From: Candidatus Methylopumilus universalis
Lineage (GTDB): Bacteria > Pseudomonadota > Gammaproteobacteria > Burkholderiales > Methylophilaceae
Direction of reading: 5' to 3'
NCBI RefSeq assembly: GCF_006364435.1
Contig: NZ_CP040977.1
Span: 1,054,001-1,118,000 of the forward strand
DNA: 64,000 bases
How positions within the stretch are numbered: the first letter of the stretch is position 1; each line of letters begins with the position of its first letter. The notes beneath the pieces were generated by a model that did not search any database, had not been told where the DNA came from, and worked only from the letters and a program-made list of their open reading frames with translations. A program made the translations under genes and the position numbers. This document shows positions 40,709 through 49,999 of this stretch, piece after piece.

Positions 40709-41543
40709 CTTTTTTTATTTTTAAAGCTTCGTCATATAAATAATTTTTGTTGATACTTAATATTTCTACGCCTAATTTCACAGCTGCATTCGTCGGCATA
40801 TGATTGAGTAATATTTTCAATATTCTATGCTGATCTTCGCTCAGTAATTCATTTTTTTCATGATGCATCGGGGATACCAAAATCACAAACTCACCTTTTT
40901 GAAAATTACTATCGCTTTCAATAATCTCTCTAACCTTTGAAACTTCGCCTCGATAAATACTTTCGAATGTTTTGGTGAGTTCTCGCGCCACCACAATATG
41001 ATGTTTGTCCCCAAAAAAAACAGCCATATCATTCAAGGTTTTGATGATGCGGTGCGGTGCCTCATAAAAAATTATAGGGCATGTTTGCGTTTGAAGGTTT
41101 TCAAACGCCTTAATTCTTTGGCTACTCGACGTCGGTAAAAATCCATAAAAATGAAAGCTTGTATGTTCCATCCCTGAAACTGAATAAGCCGCTGTGACTG
41201 CAGAAACGCCTGGAATAGGAATGATTTCAAAACCAGCAGCTGCCACCTCTTTGACGATAAGGCCTCCAGGATCGCTGATATTCGGGGTACCTGCATCTGA
41301 TACCAACGCAATATGTTTACCGTCTTTTAAATATTCAATGATTTTTTGTGCGGAAGCCTTTTCGTTATGCTGATGAACTGCAAACTGTTTTTTTTCAATG
41401 GAAAAATGAGACAAAAGGCCTTGGGTATGTCTTGTATCTTCTGAAGCAATGAGATCTACTGATTTGAAAGTTTCTAGCGCTCTATAAGTAATGTCATTTA
41501 GATTGCCTATAGGTGTCGCTACTACATACAATATTCCACTCAT
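40701..41543 (-). CDS. rsmI: 16S rRNA 2'-O-C1402 methyltransferase RsmI
   Basis: Methylates the 2'-O of C1402 in 16S rRNA with SAM. The start MSGILYVVATPIGNLNDITYRAL and the motifs SEDTRHTQGLL, VSDAGTPNISDPG and FYEAPHRI are canonical. I set the start at ATG 41543; an in-frame TTG at 41603 would add 20 non-conserved residues and run into the promoter region of the divergent dolP. In many Proteobacteria rsmI is followed divergently by yraN, diaA and dolP; here only dolP remains. Confidence 0.95.
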   Translation of the reverse strand: MSGILYVVATPIGNLNDITYRALETFKSVDLIASEDTRHTQGLLSHFSIEKKQFAVHQHNEKASAQKIIEYLKDGKHIALVSDAGTPNISDPGGLIVKEVAAAGFEIIPIPGVSAVTAAYSVSGMEHTSFHFYGFLPTSSSQRIKAFENLQTQTCPIIFYEAPHRIIKTLNDMAVFFGDKHHIVVARELTKTFESIYRGEVSKVREIIESDSNFQKGEFVILVSPMHHEKNELLSEDQHRILKILLNHMPTNAAVKLGVEILSINKNYLYDEALKIKKDV

Positions 41544-41621
41544 CATCAACAGCCCAATTATTTTTAAAGCACTTAAAAAAGCTCTTTTAAGTCGCTTACT
41601 CAAGACCTCTTTAAAAGAGAT

Positions 41622-41674
41622 ATAATCATTTTGTCACATATCAATGCTAAGTTAATAAAACTTTAGAGGAAAGC
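41622..41674 (+). promoter_or_regulatory. Candidate -10 and leader of dolP
   Basis: A perfect TATAAT at about 41622-41627 lies between the divergent rsmI and dolP genes, and AGAGGAAAGC precedes the dolP ATG as ribosome binding site. No good -35 at 16-18 bp is seen. Confidence 0.4.
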
Positions 41675-42244
41675 ATGCTTAAACATATCAAATTATTTTT
41701 TATTTCATTTGTCTTGTTGCAACTCTTAGGATGCCCTGCTGCCATTATTGGTGGAGGTGCTATAGGTATTGATACAGTAGCCGATCGCAGAACGCCAGGT
41801 GTCATTCTTGAAGATTCTAATATTGAATTAAAGGCTTTTGCTGGCATTCAAAAACTCGAAGGTCAGATTCATACGAATGTCACAAGTTATAACGCACATG
41901 TACTTGTATTAGGTCAGGTACCTAGTGAGGAAATTAAATCAACTATCACAACTCAGATTAAAGCGTTAGCTAATGTCAAATCGGTGATGAATGAGCTCAC
42001 GATTGAGCCTGTGAATTCTTTATCAGCAAGAGCGGAAGATACTTTAATTACATCCAGTGTGAAGGCGCGATTTTTCAAAGAAAATAAGGTTTCACCTTTT
42101 TACGTCAAAGTCATAACTGAAAATAAGGTGGTCTATCTTATGGGTCTTTTGAACGAAAAAGAGGCCAAAGAAGCTGAAGAGATTGCGAAAAATACAAATA
42201 AAGTTACAAAAGTAGTGAAGCTTTTTGAAACTATAAAAAATTAA
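41675..42244 (+). CDS. dolP: BON-domain outer membrane lipoprotein, DolP/YraP-like
   Basis: A 189-residue envelope protein. The N-terminal signal ends in the lipobox LLGC, so it should be lipidated at Cys20. Two BON domains follow, about residues 48-115 and 120-187 (VTSYNAHVLVLGQVPSEEIKS, then VVYLMGLLNEKEAKEAEEIA). DolP supports outer membrane integrity and BAM function in E. coli. Its divergent position next to rsmI matches the E. coli rsmI-yraN-diaA-dolP region with the middle genes absent. Confidence 0.88.
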   Translation: MLKHIKLFFISFVLLQLLGCPAAIIGGGAIGIDTVADRRTPGVILEDSNIELKAFAGIQKLEGQIHTNVTSYNAHVLVLGQVPSEEIKSTITTQIKALANVKSVMNELTIEPVNSLSARAEDTLITSSVKARFFKENKVSPFYVKVITENKVVYLMGLLNEKEAKEAEEIAKNTNKVTKVVKLFETIKN

Positions 42245-42328
42245 GCAAAAAATTTCTGTCTTAAGTCTTTGAAAATAAAAGACTATTAAATAGCCTAAGA
42301 CTATTCTATGCCAGGCCTTACGCGCCAT

Positions 42329-42356
42329 TTGATTTAATTAAAGATGTTGTTATAAT
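42329..42356 (+). promoter_or_regulatory. Candidate trxA promoter
   Basis: TTGATT at 42329-42334 and a perfect TATAAT at 42351-42356 with a 16-bp spacer, about 108 bp before the trxA ATG. The rest of the 219-bp gap between dolP and trxA shows no other gene. Confidence 0.55.
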
Positions 42357-42463
42357 GTTTTTCATAAGTTTTTTCAAAAAATTCAAGTTAGTTCTAAATC
42401 CCAAAATAAATTGCCCGTAACGCTAGCTAGCTTAATTACAGAATTAATCCATTAAAGGTCATC

Positions 42464-42790
42464 ATGAGCAAAAATATTATCCATTTGTCAGACGCAACTT
42501 TCGAAACTGAAGTGCTTCAATCTACCGTTCCTGTTCTAGTTGACTACTGGGCAGAGTGGTGTGGTCCTTGTAAAATGATTGCACCTATTCTTGATGAAAT
42601 ATGCAAAGACTACAATGGTAAGTTAAAAATTGCTAAACTTAATATCGATGAAAATGCACAAACCCCAGCTAAGTTTGGCATCAGAGGCATTCCTACTTTA
42701 ATGATTTTTAAAAATGGTAATGTCGAAGCGACTAAAGTTGGCGCCTTATCAAAATCCCAATTAACAACATTTATCGATAGCAATATCTAA
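42464..42790 (+). CDS. trxA: Thioredoxin 1
   Basis: General cytoplasmic disulfide reductase. The 108 residues hold the active site [13 protein letters not shown] and the cis-Pro region [11 protein letters not shown]. It is followed by rho after 60 bp, a neighbour pair conserved in many Proteobacteria. Confidence 0.98.
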   Translation: MSKNIIHLSDATFETEVLQSTVPVLVDYWAEWCGPCKMIAPILDEICKDYNGKLKIAKLNIDENAQTPAKFGIRGIPTLMIFKNGNVEATKVGALSKSQLTTFIDSNI

Positions 42791-42850
42791 AACTTACCTC
42801 TCTCTCCTTAAAAAACCCCTCAACGTAAGACTAATCGGAAGCCCCCAAAC

Positions 42851-44110
42851 ATGCATTTATCTGAATTAAAACACCTCCCCATTGCACAACTTGTAGAAAT
42901 GGCGATCACGGACGAAATCGAAAATGCGAGTCGCATGAGAAAGCAAGATTTAATCTTTGCAATCTTAAAAAACAAAGCAAAAAAGGGAGATAGTATTTAC
43001 GGAGACGGTACCTTAGAAGTATTACAAGATGGGTTTGGATTTTTAAGATCACCTGACACGTCTTACCTTGCAGGTCCTGATGATATTTATGTATCGCCTT
43101 CACAAATCCGTCGCTTCAATCTTCATACAGGAGACACCATTCAAGGTGAAATTAGAACGCCTAAAGATGGAGAGCGTTACTTCGCACTTGTAAAAGTAGA
43201 TGAAGTTAACAACGAAGCGCCAGAAAATACAAAGAATAAAATTCTTTTTGAAAACTTAACACCCCTATTTCCAACTATACCTCTCACGCTTGAAAGAGAT
43301 ATTAACGGTGAGGAAAATATTACAAGTCGCGTGATTGATATGATTGCGCCGATTGGTAAAGGTCAACGTGGCTTGATTGTAGCGAGTCCTAAAAGTGGTA
43401 AGACTGTCATGATGCAAAATATCGCACATGCCATCACATCAAATCATCCTGACGTATCTTTAATTGTGCTTCTAATTGATGAGAGGCCAGAAGAAGTGAC
43501 TGAAATGACGAGGTCTGTAAAAGGTGAAGTTGTTGCATCAACATTCGATGAACCTGCAACACGTCACGTTCAAGTAGCTGAAATGGTTCTTGAAAAAGCG
43601 AAGCGTCTTGTTGAACACAAAAAAGACGTAGTGATCCTCTTGGATTCCATTACGCGGTTAGCAAGAGCTTACAACACAGTCATCCCTTCATCCGGTAAAG
43701 TGCTTACCGGCGGTGTCGATGCCAATGCGCTTCAAAAACCAAAACGTTTCTTTGGGGCAGCCCGCAATATTGAAGAAGGTGGCTCGCTCACAATCCTTGC
43801 AACAGCTTTGATTGATACAGGCTCACGCATGGATGATGTGATTTACGAAGAATTCAAAGGTACTGGTAATATGGAAATTCATCTTGATCGTAAAATGGCT
43901 GAAAAACGACTCTACCCAGCAATTAATGTAAATAAATCAGGCACTCGTAAAGAAGAACTTCTTATCCCTAAAGATAATTTACAAAAAATATGGGTACTTA
44001 GAAAACTTCTCCACCCTATGGATGACTTGGAAGCGATGGAATTTTTGCTAGACAAGATTAAAGCCACTAAAAATAATAACGACTTCTTTGACAGTATGCG
44101 AAGGGGTTAA
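42851..44110 (+). CDS. rho: Transcription termination factor Rho
   Basis: Hexameric RNA helicase that ends transcription at Rho-dependent sites. The 419-residue length is the same as in E. coli. It has the N-terminal RNA-binding cold-shock-like domain ([19 protein letters not shown]), Walker [12 protein letters not shown], Walker [17 protein letters not shown] and the Q- and R-loop region [23 protein letters not shown]. Many genes of this window lack visible hairpin terminators, so Rho may be important here. Confidence 0.98.
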   Translation: MHLSELKHLPIAQLVEMAITDEIENASRMRKQDLIFAILKNKAKKGDSIYGDGTLEVLQDGFGFLRSPDTSYLAGPDDIYVSPSQIRRFNLHTGDTIQGEIRTPKDGERYFALVKVDEVNNEAPENTKNKILFENLTPLFPTIPLTLERDINGEENITSRVIDMIAPIGKGQRGLIVASPKSGKTVMMQNIAHAITSNHPDVSLIVLLIDERPEEVTEMTRSVKGEVVASTFDEPATRHVQVAEMVLEKAKRLVEHKKDVVILLDSITRLARAYNTVIPSSGKVLTGGVDANALQKPKRFFGAARNIEEGGSLTILATALIDTGSRMDDVIYEEFKGTGNMEIHLDRKMAEKRLYPAINVNKSGTRKEELLIPKDNLQKIWVLRKLLHPMDDLEAMEFLLDKIKATKNNNDFFDSMRRG

Positions 44111-44183
44111 GACGTAAAATTGATTGATTTTTGGTCCTAAATCATTGATAATGCGCATCTATTGAACTAAAGTTGGAAAAATT

Positions 44184-44384
44184 ATGAAAGCTGATACACA
44201 CCCAAATTACGCTGAAATTAATATCACATGTAGCTGTGGTAATAAGTTCAAAACACAATCAACAGTTGGAAAAGATATGAACATTGAAGTTTGCTCACAA
44301 TGCCATCCTTTCTATACAGGTAAACAAAAGATTTTAGATACTGCAGGCCGTGTTGAGAAATTCAAACAAAAATATGGCATGTAA
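44184..44384 (+). CDS. rpmE: 50S ribosomal protein L31, zinc-binding form
   Basis: Large-subunit ribosomal protein of 66 residues that helps bridge the subunits. Cys16, Cys18, Cys37 and Cys40 form the C+ zinc site, so this is the zinc-dependent version, not the YkgM-like one. It is 73 bp after rho and has a strong terminator right after it. Confidence 0.97.
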   Translation: MKADTHPNYAEINITCSCGNKFKTQSTVGKDMNIEVCSQCHPFYTGKQKILDTAGRVEKFKQKYGM

Positions 44385-44401
44385 GACTTTATCCTTATAT
44401 C

Positions 44402-44430
44402 AAAAGGCAGCATAGGCTGCCTTTTTTTTT
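44402..44430 (+). terminator. Terminator after rpmE
   Basis: A 10-bp stem AAAAGGCAGC / GCTGCCTTTT with loop ATAG, ending in nine or ten T. It is 18 bp past the rpmE stop and only a few bases before the next open frame. Confidence 0.92.
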
Positions 44431-44434
44431 AAAT

Positions 44435-46066
44435 ATGCGATTTCAACTCGAGCACGATTGGCAAGATAATATGGCCACCCCTCGCAGCCGATTAGGTGAG
44501 CGAGCCAAAATCCATTCCTTTGTCGTTTTATGTATTATTTGGGTATTTGCAGGACTTTTTGGTCATGCGCCCTGGAAAGGCTATGAGACGCAAAGTATCA
44601 GTGCGATTCATGCGGTACTGAATGGTCATATATTAGCGCCAATGGCTGCCAGTGAAGATACACTTATCAATCCACCCCTTTACTATTGGACAGGGGCCAT
44701 TCTTGGAAAAATTCTCACACCCTTAATATCACTTCATGACGCGAGCAGAATGATTAATGCCTTGTGGATGGGTCTTACCATTTTGATGATAGGTATGTTG
44801 AATCGAGAGTTATGGGGCACCGGCTCTGGAAGACAAGCGGCTCTGATTTTTATAGGTTCAGTAGGCCTCATATTTAATGTGCATACGCTTATGCCTGGTA
44901 TTGCAACATTAACAGGTCTTACCATGGCATTTTATGGTTTGGCTCTTTCTAAAAGACGCCCTTTTAGATCCGCCCTTCTTTTAGGGTTTGGTTTAGGCAT
45001 AAGTTTCTTATCAGGCGGGATCATGCCACTTCTTATTCTTATGCTTTCAAGCATACTCTTACCTATGCTTTTTCAAGTATGGCGAACACGTCGTTATGCT
45101 CTAGTTCTCAGTTTAAGTCTTCTTGTGAGTTTACCCTTTCTAATAGTATGGCCAGCACTTCTATGGTGGTATGAACACGACATATTTATGAGATGGATTA
45201 ATCATTTCCAATTATTTCAAACACAAAATTATATTTTTTATATCAAAAATCTTTCCTGGTTTGCTTGGCCAGCGCTCCCTCTTGCAGTCTGGGGCCTGTG
45301 GAAATTCAGAGGCAAGATATGGTCTCAAACTAAATTTCAATTACCAATCATCTTTTTTGTATCTGCATTAATTCTTACTTCTTCTTGTGCAACAAAAAAC
45401 CAAGCTTTCATAATGCCGTTTCTAATTCCACTATCAACAATTGCAGCGGGTAGTATTGAAAATTTAAGAAGAGGTGCTGCAAGCGCACTTAACTGGTTTG
45501 GCATCATTTTATTTTCGACCATTATTTTTCTCATCTGGCTTGGATGGAATGCCATGCTCACAGGCTTCCCAAAAAAAACATACGAGCGTATGCAATTTTT
45601 AGCACAAACTAACGAATCACATTTCAATATTTTTATTTTAACCATTGCGATACTTTTGACTCTGGTTTGGATTTTTTCTTTGGTAAAAACAAGAATTACA
45701 AATCGTTCATGTACGACAAATTGGTCTATTGGCCTCACAGTGAGTTGGGCACTCCTGATGGCTTTATGGCTTCCATGGATTAATCATAAGAAAGATTTTA
45801 GTCCGCTTTTTTTATCCATGGGAAAAGTGATGCAAGATAAAGCTTGCCTCACGACTCATAACATTAATAACGCACAAATTGATTTGATTGATTATTATTT
45901 AAATATAAAGGCTAGTAGAGAAGGTGATCGGGTTAATTGCAATTATTTACTTATTTACCAATTACACAAAAAAGATCTTCCACCGATTAGCGAAAATTGG
46001 AAACTAGTATGGAATGAAAAACAACCAGGCGATAAAAATAATTACAAATTATTTTATAAAGAATAA
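44435..46066 (+). CDS. ArnT/PMT-like glycosyltransferase-fold membrane protein
   Basis: A 543-residue inner membrane protein with about 10-12 hydrophobic helices. It has the GT-C layout of ArnT-like enzymes, which move sugars from lipid carriers to lipid A or proteins: first helix, then a periplasmic loop APWKGYETQSISAIHAVLNG, then NPPLYYW. In ArnT-like proteins the first loop normally has Asp-Glu; here the Asp position is Tyr (GYE), so activity is uncertain. The ATG at 44435 is only 4 bases after the rpmE terminator T-run; an ATG at 44471 would give a more natural leader. The acceptor is unknown. Confidence 0.75.
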   Translation: MRFQLEHDWQDNMATPRSRLGERAKIHSFVVLCIIWVFAGLFGHAPWKGYETQSISAIHAVLNGHILAPMAASEDTLINPPLYYWTGAILGKILTPLISLHDASRMINALWMGLTILMIGMLNRELWGTGSGRQAALIFIGSVGLIFNVHTLMPGIATLTGLTMAFYGLALSKRRPFRSALLLGFGLGISFLSGGIMPLLILMLSSILLPMLFQVWRTRRYALVLSLSLLVSLPFLIVWPALLWWYEHDIFMRWINHFQLFQTQNYIFYIKNLSWFAWPALPLAVWGLWKFRGKIWSQTKFQLPIIFFVSALILTSSCATKNQAFIMPFLIPLSTIAAGSIENLRRGAASALNWFGIILFSTIIFLIWLGWNAMLTGFPKKTYERMQFLAQTNESHFNIFILTIAILLTLVWIFSLVKTRITNRSCTTNWSIGLTVSWALLMALWLPWINHKKDFSPLFLSMGKVMQDKACLTTHNINNAQIDLIDYYLNIKASREGDRVNCNYLLIYQLHKKDLPPISENWKLVWNEKQPGDKNNYKLFYKE

Positions 46067-46070
46067 ATAC

Positions 46071-46283
46071 TCAAAGATGCTTTTGGATTGCATCAACCAC
46101 AATTACTTCTAAACCTTTTCCTGCGTTTTTTGCAACATGCTCTTTAATTTGATTGCGCATAGGTGGCGCCCAGAATTTTGTTAAATGATTTGCAATTTCT
46201 TCTTTCGCTTTTTCCTGGTCTGGATAAGATTTAAAAAAAGAACCGATTTGATTGGCCATCGTGACAAGTTGATCAATATTCAT
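46071..46283 (-). CDS. fdsD: FdsD, formate dehydrogenase delta subunit
   Basis: Small 70-residue subunit of NAD-dependent formate dehydrogenase (fdsD). It matches the family pattern MNIDQLVTMANQIGSFFKSYPDQEKAKEEIANHL with the late KFWAPPMRNQI. It lies last in the fdsGBACD-type operon, 2 bp after fdhD, and is convergent with the ArnT-like gene. The delta subunit is needed for assembly or stability in Cupriavidus-type enzymes. Confidence 0.92.
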   Translation of the reverse strand: MNIDQLVTMANQIGSFFKSYPDQEKAKEEIANHLTKFWAPPMRNQIKEHVAKNAGKGLEVIVVDAIQKHL

Positions 46284-46285
46284 AA

Positions 46286-47104
46286 TTAATTTTTTGTAAC
46301 TCTTTCAGTAAAAGTATAAATCACATATTGAGGGACTCTTGCAAAGCCAATCAAACATAGTCCATATTTTAACGCAGATCGAATTGCAAGTCCCGTGGGC
46401 GCCGATATTGCAATCAGCGTTGATGCACCTAGCATCACTGTTTTTTGAACCATCTCATAACTTGCTCGACTTGTAGTAATCACAAAACCTTTGCCATTAA
46501 AGCCTTTTTTTTGAAGGGCACCAATTAACTTATCCAAAGCATTATGTCGACCCACATCTTCCCGGACCAACTGAATTTCTCCTTGTTCATTTGCCCATGC
46601 ACATGCATGTGTAGCACCTGTTTTCTTTTGGAGTGATTGCGTTGTATGAAGCGCCTCCAGTGCTTTTATAATCGCAGTCTCTTTAATTGTTAATGTGATA
46701 TCTATCTTTTTTTCTGGCAATCTTAAAGCTTGATCTAAGGTCTCAGCCCCACATAAACCGCAACCAGTTCGGCCAAGAAGATTTCTACGTTTATCTTTTA
46801 ATGATTGAAAACGCGCTGATGTAATTTCAATTTGAAGTTCAATACCTTTCGGCTGATGAACAATTTCAATTCCATAAATATCGCTTTTATTTTCAACAAT
46901 ACCTTCTGAAAAAGAAAATCCTAGAGCAAAATCTTCAAGGTCTGAGGGGGAGGCTAGCATAACTGCATGTGATATGCCGTTATAGACAAATGCAATTGGC
47001 ACTTCTTCTGCAATGTCATCTTTTTCAACTGCTTTTGCATTACTTTTTAAAACTTCATAAGTCTTAAAACTATGTTCTGTGTCAATAAAAAGGTCTTGTG
47101 CCAC
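46286..47104 (-). CDS. fdhD: FdhD/FdsC, sulfurtransferase for formate dehydrogenase Mo cofactor
   Basis: Transfers the sulfido ligand to the molybdenum of FdsA, which is needed for activity. The 272 residues show the GRTGCGLCGAETL motif with the catalytic Cys-x-x-Cys and the later REDVGRHNALDKLIG and TTSRASYEMVQK. It is placed between fdsA and fdsD, as in other Fds operons. Confidence 0.95.
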   Translation of the reverse strand: MAQDLFIDTEHSFKTYEVLKSNAKAVEKDDIAEEVPIAFVYNGISHAVMLASPSDLEDFALGFSFSEGIVENKSDIYGIEIVHQPKGIELQIEITSARFQSLKDKRRNLLGRTGCGLCGAETLDQALRLPEKKIDITLTIKETAIIKALEALHTTQSLQKKTGATHACAWANEQGEIQLVREDVGRHNALDKLIGALQKKGFNGKGFVITTSRASYEMVQKTVMLGASTLIAISAPTGLAIRSALKYGLCLIGFARVPQYVIYTFTERVTKN

Positions 47105-47113
47105 TTGTTAAAT

Positions 47114-49960
47114 CTAATGAATTTTTAATTCTTTAGATTTACCTGCAAATTCAATTTGTTCTTCACTAAAATGTTGGTATTGCTTCTGCCAATCAGATAA
47201 TTGTGTCACTTTATTTACCTGCACAGCTGTTACTTTAAATTCAGGACAGTTTGTTGCCCAATCTGAATTATCAGTCGTGATCACATTAGCACCTGATTCG
47301 GGATGATGGAATGTGGTATAAATCACACCAGGTTGAACTCGCTCTGTAATTTGAGCCCTTAATACAGTCTCACCTGATCGACTCACAATACCCACCCAAT
47401 CACCTGATTGAATACCTCTTTCTTCAGCGTCATGAGGGTGAATCTCAACTAAATCTTCTTCATGCCACGCTACATTCTTCGTTCTTCTAGTCTGTGCACC
47501 CACATTGTATTGAGAAAGTATTCTTCCCGTCGTAAGGATTAGTGGGTATTTCTGAGTCACTTTTTCTGAAGTAGGCACATATTCAGTAATAATAAATTTA
47601 CCTTTGCCGCGCACGAATTCATCAATATGCATTGTCGGTGTGCCAAGAGGATGTTCATCATTGCAAGGCCATTGAATACTTCCTAATTCATCTAGCTTCT
47701 TATAACTTACACCTTTAAATGTTGGTGTGAGTCTTGCAATCTCATCCATGATGTCTGATGCATGGCTATAGTCCATTTTGTAACCTAAGGCATTAGAAAG
47801 CATCTGTGTGATCTCCCAATCTTCGTATCCATTTTTAGGAGACATTACTTTTCTCACTCTAGAAATACGTCTTTCTGCATTTGTAAATGTGCCGTTCTTT
47901 TCTAAGAATGAAGAGCCTGGCAAAAATACATGCGCATACATGGCGGTTTCATTTAAAAATAAATCTTGCACAATGACGCACTCCATCGACTCCAATGCAT
48001 GCGTTACATGTTGTGTATTAGGATCTGATTGAGCGATGTCTTCCCCTTCACAATAGAGTGCTTTAAATTGCCCATCAATAGCAACATCTAACATATTAGG
48101 AATTCTTAAGCCAGGTTCATTTTGTAATTTCACGTCCCATGCTTTTTCAAATAAAGCCAAAGTCGCTTTGTCAGATACATGTCGGTAACCTGGGAATTCA
48201 TGTGGAAACGATCCCATGTCGCAGGCACCTTGAACATTATTTTGTCCTCTTAAAGGGTTAACCCCTACCCCCTCTCGGCCGATGTTGCCTGTCAACATAG
48301 CAAGATTAGCAATGCCCATAACCATCGTTGAGCCTTGACTATGTTCAGTCACACCCAGTCCATAATAAATCGCGGCATTACCACCTTTAGCAAAAAGTTT
48401 TGCAGCGGCTCTTACATCTTTAGCATCTACGCCAGTAAATACGCTCATCGCTTCAGGTGAATTTTCAGGTTTGGTAATAAAGTCTTTCCATGATTTAAAT
48501 GCGTCATCTTCACAACGCGCTTTAATGAAAGAATCATCCATGAGTTTTTCAGTCACAATCACGTAGGCTAATGCATTTACGATAGCAACATTGGAACCAG
48601 GTTTAAGTTTTAAATGATAATCCGCTTTGATGTGAGGTGAGTTATCAACAAGATCAATAGCACGAGGATCGACAATGATAAGCTTCGCACCTTCTCGTAA
48701 ACGTCTTTTCATTTGTGACGCGAATACAGGATGGCCGTCTGTTGGGTTAGCCCCAATGATCATGATCACGTCCGAATGCATGACTGAGTCAAAATTTTGC
48801 GTCCCTGCAGACTCGCCAAGCGTTTGCTTGAGTCCATAGCCTGTGGGTGAATGACAGACGCGTGCGCATGTATCAACATTATTATTACCCAGTGCTGCAC
48901 GGACTAATTTTTGCACTACATAAACTTCTTCGTTCGTACATCGTGAAGATGAAATAGCGCCTACTGAATCACGCCCATATTTTTTTTGAATGCGCTGAAT
49001 TTCACTCGCTGCATAATTAATAGCCACATCCCATGTCACTTTTTCCCAAGGATCATGAATACTTTTACGAATCATCGGTGTAGTGATGCGATCTTTATGT
49101 GTCGCATATCCCCAAGCAAACCTTCCCTTAACACAGGAATGTCCATGATTAGCTCCACCATCTTTGTTGGGTGTCATGCGAACTACTTCTTCGCCTTTCA
49201 TTTCTGCATGAAATGAACAGCCCACACCACAATATGCACAAGTCGTTGTGACACTATGTTCTGGAACACCTGCTTCAATAATTGTATTTTCAATAAGGGT
49301 TGCTGTTGGGCATGCTTGCACGCATGCGCCGCATGAAACGCATTCTGAATCTTTAAAGTCTTTATTCCCTGCTGATACTTTGGAATCAAAACCCCGGCCT
49401 TGAATAGTCAGTGCAAATGTACCTTGAACTTCTTCACATGCTCTGACACATCTTGAACAAACAATGCATTTTGAAGGGTCAAACGTAAAATAAGGATTTG
49501 AAGTGTCTTTAACGCTCTTTAAATGATTTTCACCTTCGTAGCCATAACGCACATCTCGAAGACCAACAGCGCCTGCCATGTCTTGTAATTCGCAATCACC
49601 GTTCGTAGCGCAAGTTAGACAATCCAAAGGATGGTCTGAAATATAGAGCTCCATCACACCGCGTCTAATATCAGCGAGTTTAGGTGTTTGTGTGTGCACT
49701 TTAATACCTTCAGCAACAGGTGTTGTGCATGAAGCTGGATAACCTCGACGACCTTCAATTTCAACTAAGCAAAGACGGCATGAACCAAAGGGCTCTAGAC
49801 TATCTGTAGCACATAATTTAGGAACGGTAACACCGGATAAAGATGCTGCATGCATGACGGATGTGCCCTCAGGCACTGACACAGACACGCCGTCAATTGT
49901 TAAATTAACAGTCTTATCTGAAATTCTTTTGGGCGTTCCAAAATCTTTTACATCATCCAT
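47114..49960 (-). CDS. fdsA: FdsA, NAD-dependent formate dehydrogenase alpha subunit (Mo-bis-MGD)
   Basis: Catalytic subunit that oxidises formate to CO2; cytoplasmic. The 948 residues hold a [2Fe-2S] domain (Cys50, 61, 64, 78), a His-Cys cluster (His110, Cys114, 117, 123), two ferredoxin clusters (Cys165-175 and Cys207-217) and the Mo-domain cluster (Cys241, 244, 248, 276). The Mo ligand is Cys369 followed by His370 (ARVCHSPT), the formate dehydrogenase signature with Cys in place of selenocysteine. The C-terminal half is the MGD-binding region. It is 39 bp after fdsB. The enzyme supplies NADH from C1 oxidation. Confidence 0.97.
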   Translation of the reverse strand: MDDVKDFGTPKRISDKTVNLTIDGVSVSVPEGTSVMHAASLSGVTVPKLCATDSLEPFGSCRLCLVEIEGRRGYPASCTTPVAEGIKVHTQTPKLADIRRGVMELYISDHPLDCLTCATNGDCELQDMAGAVGLRDVRYGYEGENHLKSVKDTSNPYFTFDPSKCIVCSRCVRACEEVQGTFALTIQGRGFDSKVSAGNKDFKDSECVSCGACVQACPTATLIENTIIEAGVPEHSVTTTCAYCGVGCSFHAEMKGEEVVRMTPNKDGGANHGHSCVKGRFAWGYATHKDRITTPMIRKSIHDPWEKVTWDVAINYAASEIQRIQKKYGRDSVGAISSSRCTNEEVYVVQKLVRAALGNNNVDTCARVCHSPTGYGLKQTLGESAGTQNFDSVMHSDVIMIIGANPTDGHPVFASQMKRRLREGAKLIIVDPRAIDLVDNSPHIKADYHLKLKPGSNVAIVNALAYVIVTEKLMDDSFIKARCEDDAFKSWKDFITKPENSPEAMSVFTGVDAKDVRAAAKLFAKGGNAAIYYGLGVTEHSQGSTMVMGIANLAMLTGNIGREGVGVNPLRGQNNVQGACDMGSFPHEFPGYRHVSDKATLALFEKAWDVKLQNEPGLRIPNMLDVAIDGQFKALYCEGEDIAQSDPNTQHVTHALESMECVIVQDLFLNETAMYAHVFLPGSSFLEKNGTFTNAERRISRVRKVMSPKNGYEDWEITQMLSNALGYKMDYSHASDIMDEIARLTPTFKGVSYKKLDELGSIQWPCNDEHPLGTPTMHIDEFVRGKGKFIITEYVPTSEKVTQKYPLILTTGRILSQYNVGAQTRRTKNVAWHEEDLVEIHPHDAEERGIQSGDWVGIVSRSGETVLRAQITERVQPGVIYTTFHHPESGANVITTDNSDWATNCPEFKVTAVQVNKVTQLSDWQKQYQHFSEEQIEFAGKSKELKIH

Positions 49961-49999
49961 ATTTTATCTCTAAATAAATCACCAAATTACCCTATCAGT

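Noticed and set aside
42250-42300. AGTCTTT / AAAGACT repeat after dolP as a terminator
   Set aside because: The stem is only 7 bp and AT-rich, with no T-run after it.
45337-45738. 133-codon minus-strand frame inside the ArnT-like gene
   Set aside because: It lies fully inside a clear membrane-protein gene and has no domain pattern; it is a reverse-strand shadow.
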